This document shows positions 61,857-64,000 of a DNA stretch of 64,000 nucleotides, one piece after another. The notes below the pieces were generated by a model. The model was given only the letters and a program-made list of their open reading frames with translations. It was not told the origin of the DNA and did no database searches. This DNA is from Perilla frutescens (Eukaryota; Streptophyta; Magnoliopsida; Lamiales; Lamiaceae), in the NCBI GenBank assembly GCA_026008535.1, contig BRKX01000014.1, forward strand, positions 51,881,006 through 51,945,005, in the 5' to 3' direction. A program made the position numbers and the translations under genes. Position 1 is the stretch's first letter, and the number at the start of each line of letters is the position of its first letter.

Positions 61857-61926
61857 AGAGGAGCCAACTTTTTATTTATGGTTAATTATGTAGAATGCCC
61901 TTTTCATTAAGATTTTCACGAGTTTT

Positions 61927-62030
61927 TTTTTTAACTCGTACACCCGACTTGTGATATTGAGGAGATTCGAACCCATGATCTTTGGTCTCCAAGCAACCTC
62001 ACTCCACCACTAGGTCATCTCCACCGGAAC
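61927..62030 (-). mobile_element. tRNA-derived SINE, complete insertion
   Basis: On the minus strand: box A-like TGACCTAGTGG, then box B GGTTCGAATCT, then a short 3' part with CAAGTCGGGTGTACGAG and a terminal poly(A) (plus-strand T run at 61927). Perfect 18-bp direct repeats AAGATTTTCACGAGTTTT flank it (61909-61926 and 62031-62048). A second, partial copy lies at 51585-51640. Confidence 0.9.
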
Positions 62031-62489
62031 AAGATTTTCACGAGTTTTATTTTCACAAAAAATAAAAAAAAATAAAAAAATTGCATATGACTAGTTAGAT
62101 TTAGACGTGACAAAGTTTGTATAGATATGAATGAGTAAATTCTAGTTGATGAAATTCATACCAACTACCTTTTTAATTTCATCAACTACAAAATTGTATA
62201 TACCACTGATTACAAATTTATCATTTGACCCTTCAAATTTTTGTCTATTCTTATATATTTATTTAAAGCTATCCTAGCACGCCTAATATTCATTCCAATC
62301 ATTATGTAGCTCTAAATTTCTGTCCATTCTAATATATTTATATAAAGGCAAATTTAATATATATATACACACAAACACACACATATGTATTATGGACTAC
62401 TCAATAAGTGAACTCATCCATTCTCATCTAATTTTCAATCAAAATAAAGACACTAATTAATTAAATTAAAATCAAGACCCCATTTTCAA

Positions 62490-62830
62490 GGGTTCAAATT
62501 TCATGTTACGCTTTTTCGTATTTCACTCGGTGTTTTATTATCAAATTTATGATTTTAATAATATTTATTATAAAATATAAATTAATTATAACATAAATAA
62601 CCACAATCAACATTTATCAACACAAAAAAATGAATTAAAAAAATATAAAGCATAATTTTGAAAAACTCAACCATAATAATGAATTATTAATTGTAAATCA
62701 AAAAATTAGTATTAAAAAATAATTATAAACCCTAACTGGGAGGGGTGAACAAAAAAAATCATAAAATTAAACTAAATAAAAAAAATGAAGAAAAAAATAC
62801 ACACAAAAAAAAAAATTCATAAAATGAGAG
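62490..62830. repeat. Dispersed AT-rich repeat (inverted copy of 48380-48720)
   Basis: TTATCAAATTTATGATTTTA, AACCACAATCAACATTTATC, TCAACCATAATAATGAATTA and AAAATTAAACTAAAT appear in the order expected of the reverse complement of 48380-48720. Confidence 0.7.
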
Positions 62831-62956
62831 TGTAAACACGTTTTTTTTCAACGACTACCATTTATTATGCACCAACTTTTTTAAAAAATATTTTTTAATC
62901 CATTTTGCAATTTATCCAACAATTACCTATTATATATCCACCTCTAAATCCAAGTA

Positions 62957-63218
62957 CTCCCTCCGTCCCATAATTATAGACCACTTCCCATTTTCACACA
63001 GATTAAGAAATCACATTTAATATGTATTGGAAATATACAATTTACAATAATTAGCCTATATTGCCCTTATTTTTTACTATATTGATTGCATTCATACTAT
63101 ATTAAATAGGGTTATATTTGTAAAAGAATATTTAAATACAATCCAAATTTAGAATAGGACTATAATTTTGGAACATCCCAAAAAGGAATAATGGACTGTA
63201 ATTATGGGACAGAGGGAA
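62957..63218. mobile_element. Stowaway MITE, well preserved
   Basis: TA|CTCCCTCCGTCCCATAATTA ... TAATTATGGGACAGAGGGAA|TA: textbook Stowaway ends, TA target duplication, 262 bp. Confidence 0.9.
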
Positions 63219-63497
63219 TATTTTATTTTATTTTATTTATTAACTACTTTGAATCGTTATTAATTAATCATAAGTACACCCTATAAATTGATAGATAATT
63301 CAACTTAGAAAATACTGGTAAAATTTCAACCATTTATATTTTATTAACGAGATTAATCACTTCACCAACTAGGATATTCGAACATTATCCGAGTATTTAA
63401 CTTTAATTTGAGATGATTGAGTGATGACCCAACTCAAAAGAGACCTCAAATTGTAAAGTAGCTTTCCTTTCAATTTAGGATCACAAATAAACATTCC

Positions 63498-63530
<33 letters not shown>
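63498..63530. repeat. (AT)n microsatellite
   Basis: Uninterrupted TA run. Confidence 0.9.
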
Positions 63531-63535
<5 letters not shown>

Positions 63536-63686
63536 AAAATGATGTAATTGATGGCCTATTGGAAATTATGAAAATGGACTCATCACAATTCATCAATATC
63601 CACTCCATTATTCTTTTATTAATCCCCCTTTTCATTTGAGAACATTAATAAAGCAATTATTAAATTTTGGGGTTTAAGTGTATTTA

Positions 63687-63689
<3 letters not shown>

Positions 63690-63757
<68 letters not shown>
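63690..63757. repeat. Long (CT)n microsatellite
   Basis: About 33 uninterrupted CT units. Confidence 0.97.
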
Positions 63758-63761
<4 letters not shown>

Positions 63762-63902
63762 AGTTCCTTTTTCATTTAACAATTTGTATGATTGTCAATG
63801 TATAATAACAAAAATAATGGTAATATAATAGTGGTAGCAATCATGCAATACTACTCTATGTAATTATTATTTTCAAAATCGGATCGGATTGGTTAAATAT
63901 AT

Positions 63903-64000
63903 ACTCCTTCCGTCCGAATTATATAGTCCATACTATTATATTTTGGGGTGTTCAAATTATACAGTCTCATTAATATAGTTAATATTATTTTTCATAGTAA
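63903..64000. mobile_element. Stowaway-like MITE, cut by window end
   Basis: TA|CTCCTTCCGTCCGAATTATA is a Stowaway start; the right end lies beyond the window. Confidence 0.65.

Noticed and set aside
61927..62030. Functional tRNA gene
   Set aside because: Box A/B are present, but no cloverleaf closes properly and it ends in poly(A) within an 18-bp duplication, so a SINE fits better.
1..64000. CRISPR arrays, bacterial operons, phage or plasmid features
   Set aside because: Spliced plant genes and plant transposons throughout; no regular repeat-spacer array.

Overview
This is nuclear DNA from a flowering plant, almost certainly a eudicot. It has spliced genes with GT-AG introns, AT-rich intergenic DNA, and plant-specific families: a chloroplast Deg protease, a vacuolar NHX exchanger, a classical arabinogalactan protein and a tubby-like F-box protein. 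It also carries a dense layer of plant transposons (Athila-like, copia, CACTA, hAT, Mutator-like, Stowaway, SINE). The species cannot be fixed from the sequence; an asterid is a guess.

Layout. 1-6844 (+): last 15 coding exons of a DEG2-type protease whose 5' part lies before the window. 6845-11334: AT-rich spacer with TTCGAA-rich repeats and degenerate tandem copies. 11335-17420: a retroelement remnant whose two 1.8-kb LTRs are INVERTED, flanking a decayed Athila-type ORF. 18085-18489 (-): a possible two-exon small gene. 19652-22766: copia polyprotein remnant split by a 2.26-kb solo LTR with perfect 5-bp target duplications. 23761-24602: non-autonomous CACTA element. 24634-25398: duplicated, exon-skipping fragment of the NHX gene. 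26513-26980 (+): AGP26-like gene. 29145-33871 (-): intact 14-coding-exon NHX gene with a 5'UTR intron. 35118-40350: MITE cluster. 41186-44082 (+): intact five-exon tubby-like F-box gene, followed by an 8-copy tandem array at 44386-45292. 45300-64000: no gene recognised; microsatellites, MITEs, a full SINE insertion and a Mutator-like element.

The four confident genes belong to unrelated pathways (thylakoid proteolysis, vacuolar cation/H+ exchange, cell-surface glycoprotein, SCF-type/phosphoinositide signalling); nothing suggests a gene cluster. The most unusual object is the inverted-LTR element: both outer ends are the same (U5) LTR end, and the flanks carry a 4/5-matching 5-bp repeat, so it may have entered the genome as a palindromic cDNA. 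Splice sites were placed by eye using consensus sites, reading frame and remembered family conservation; no database search was run.
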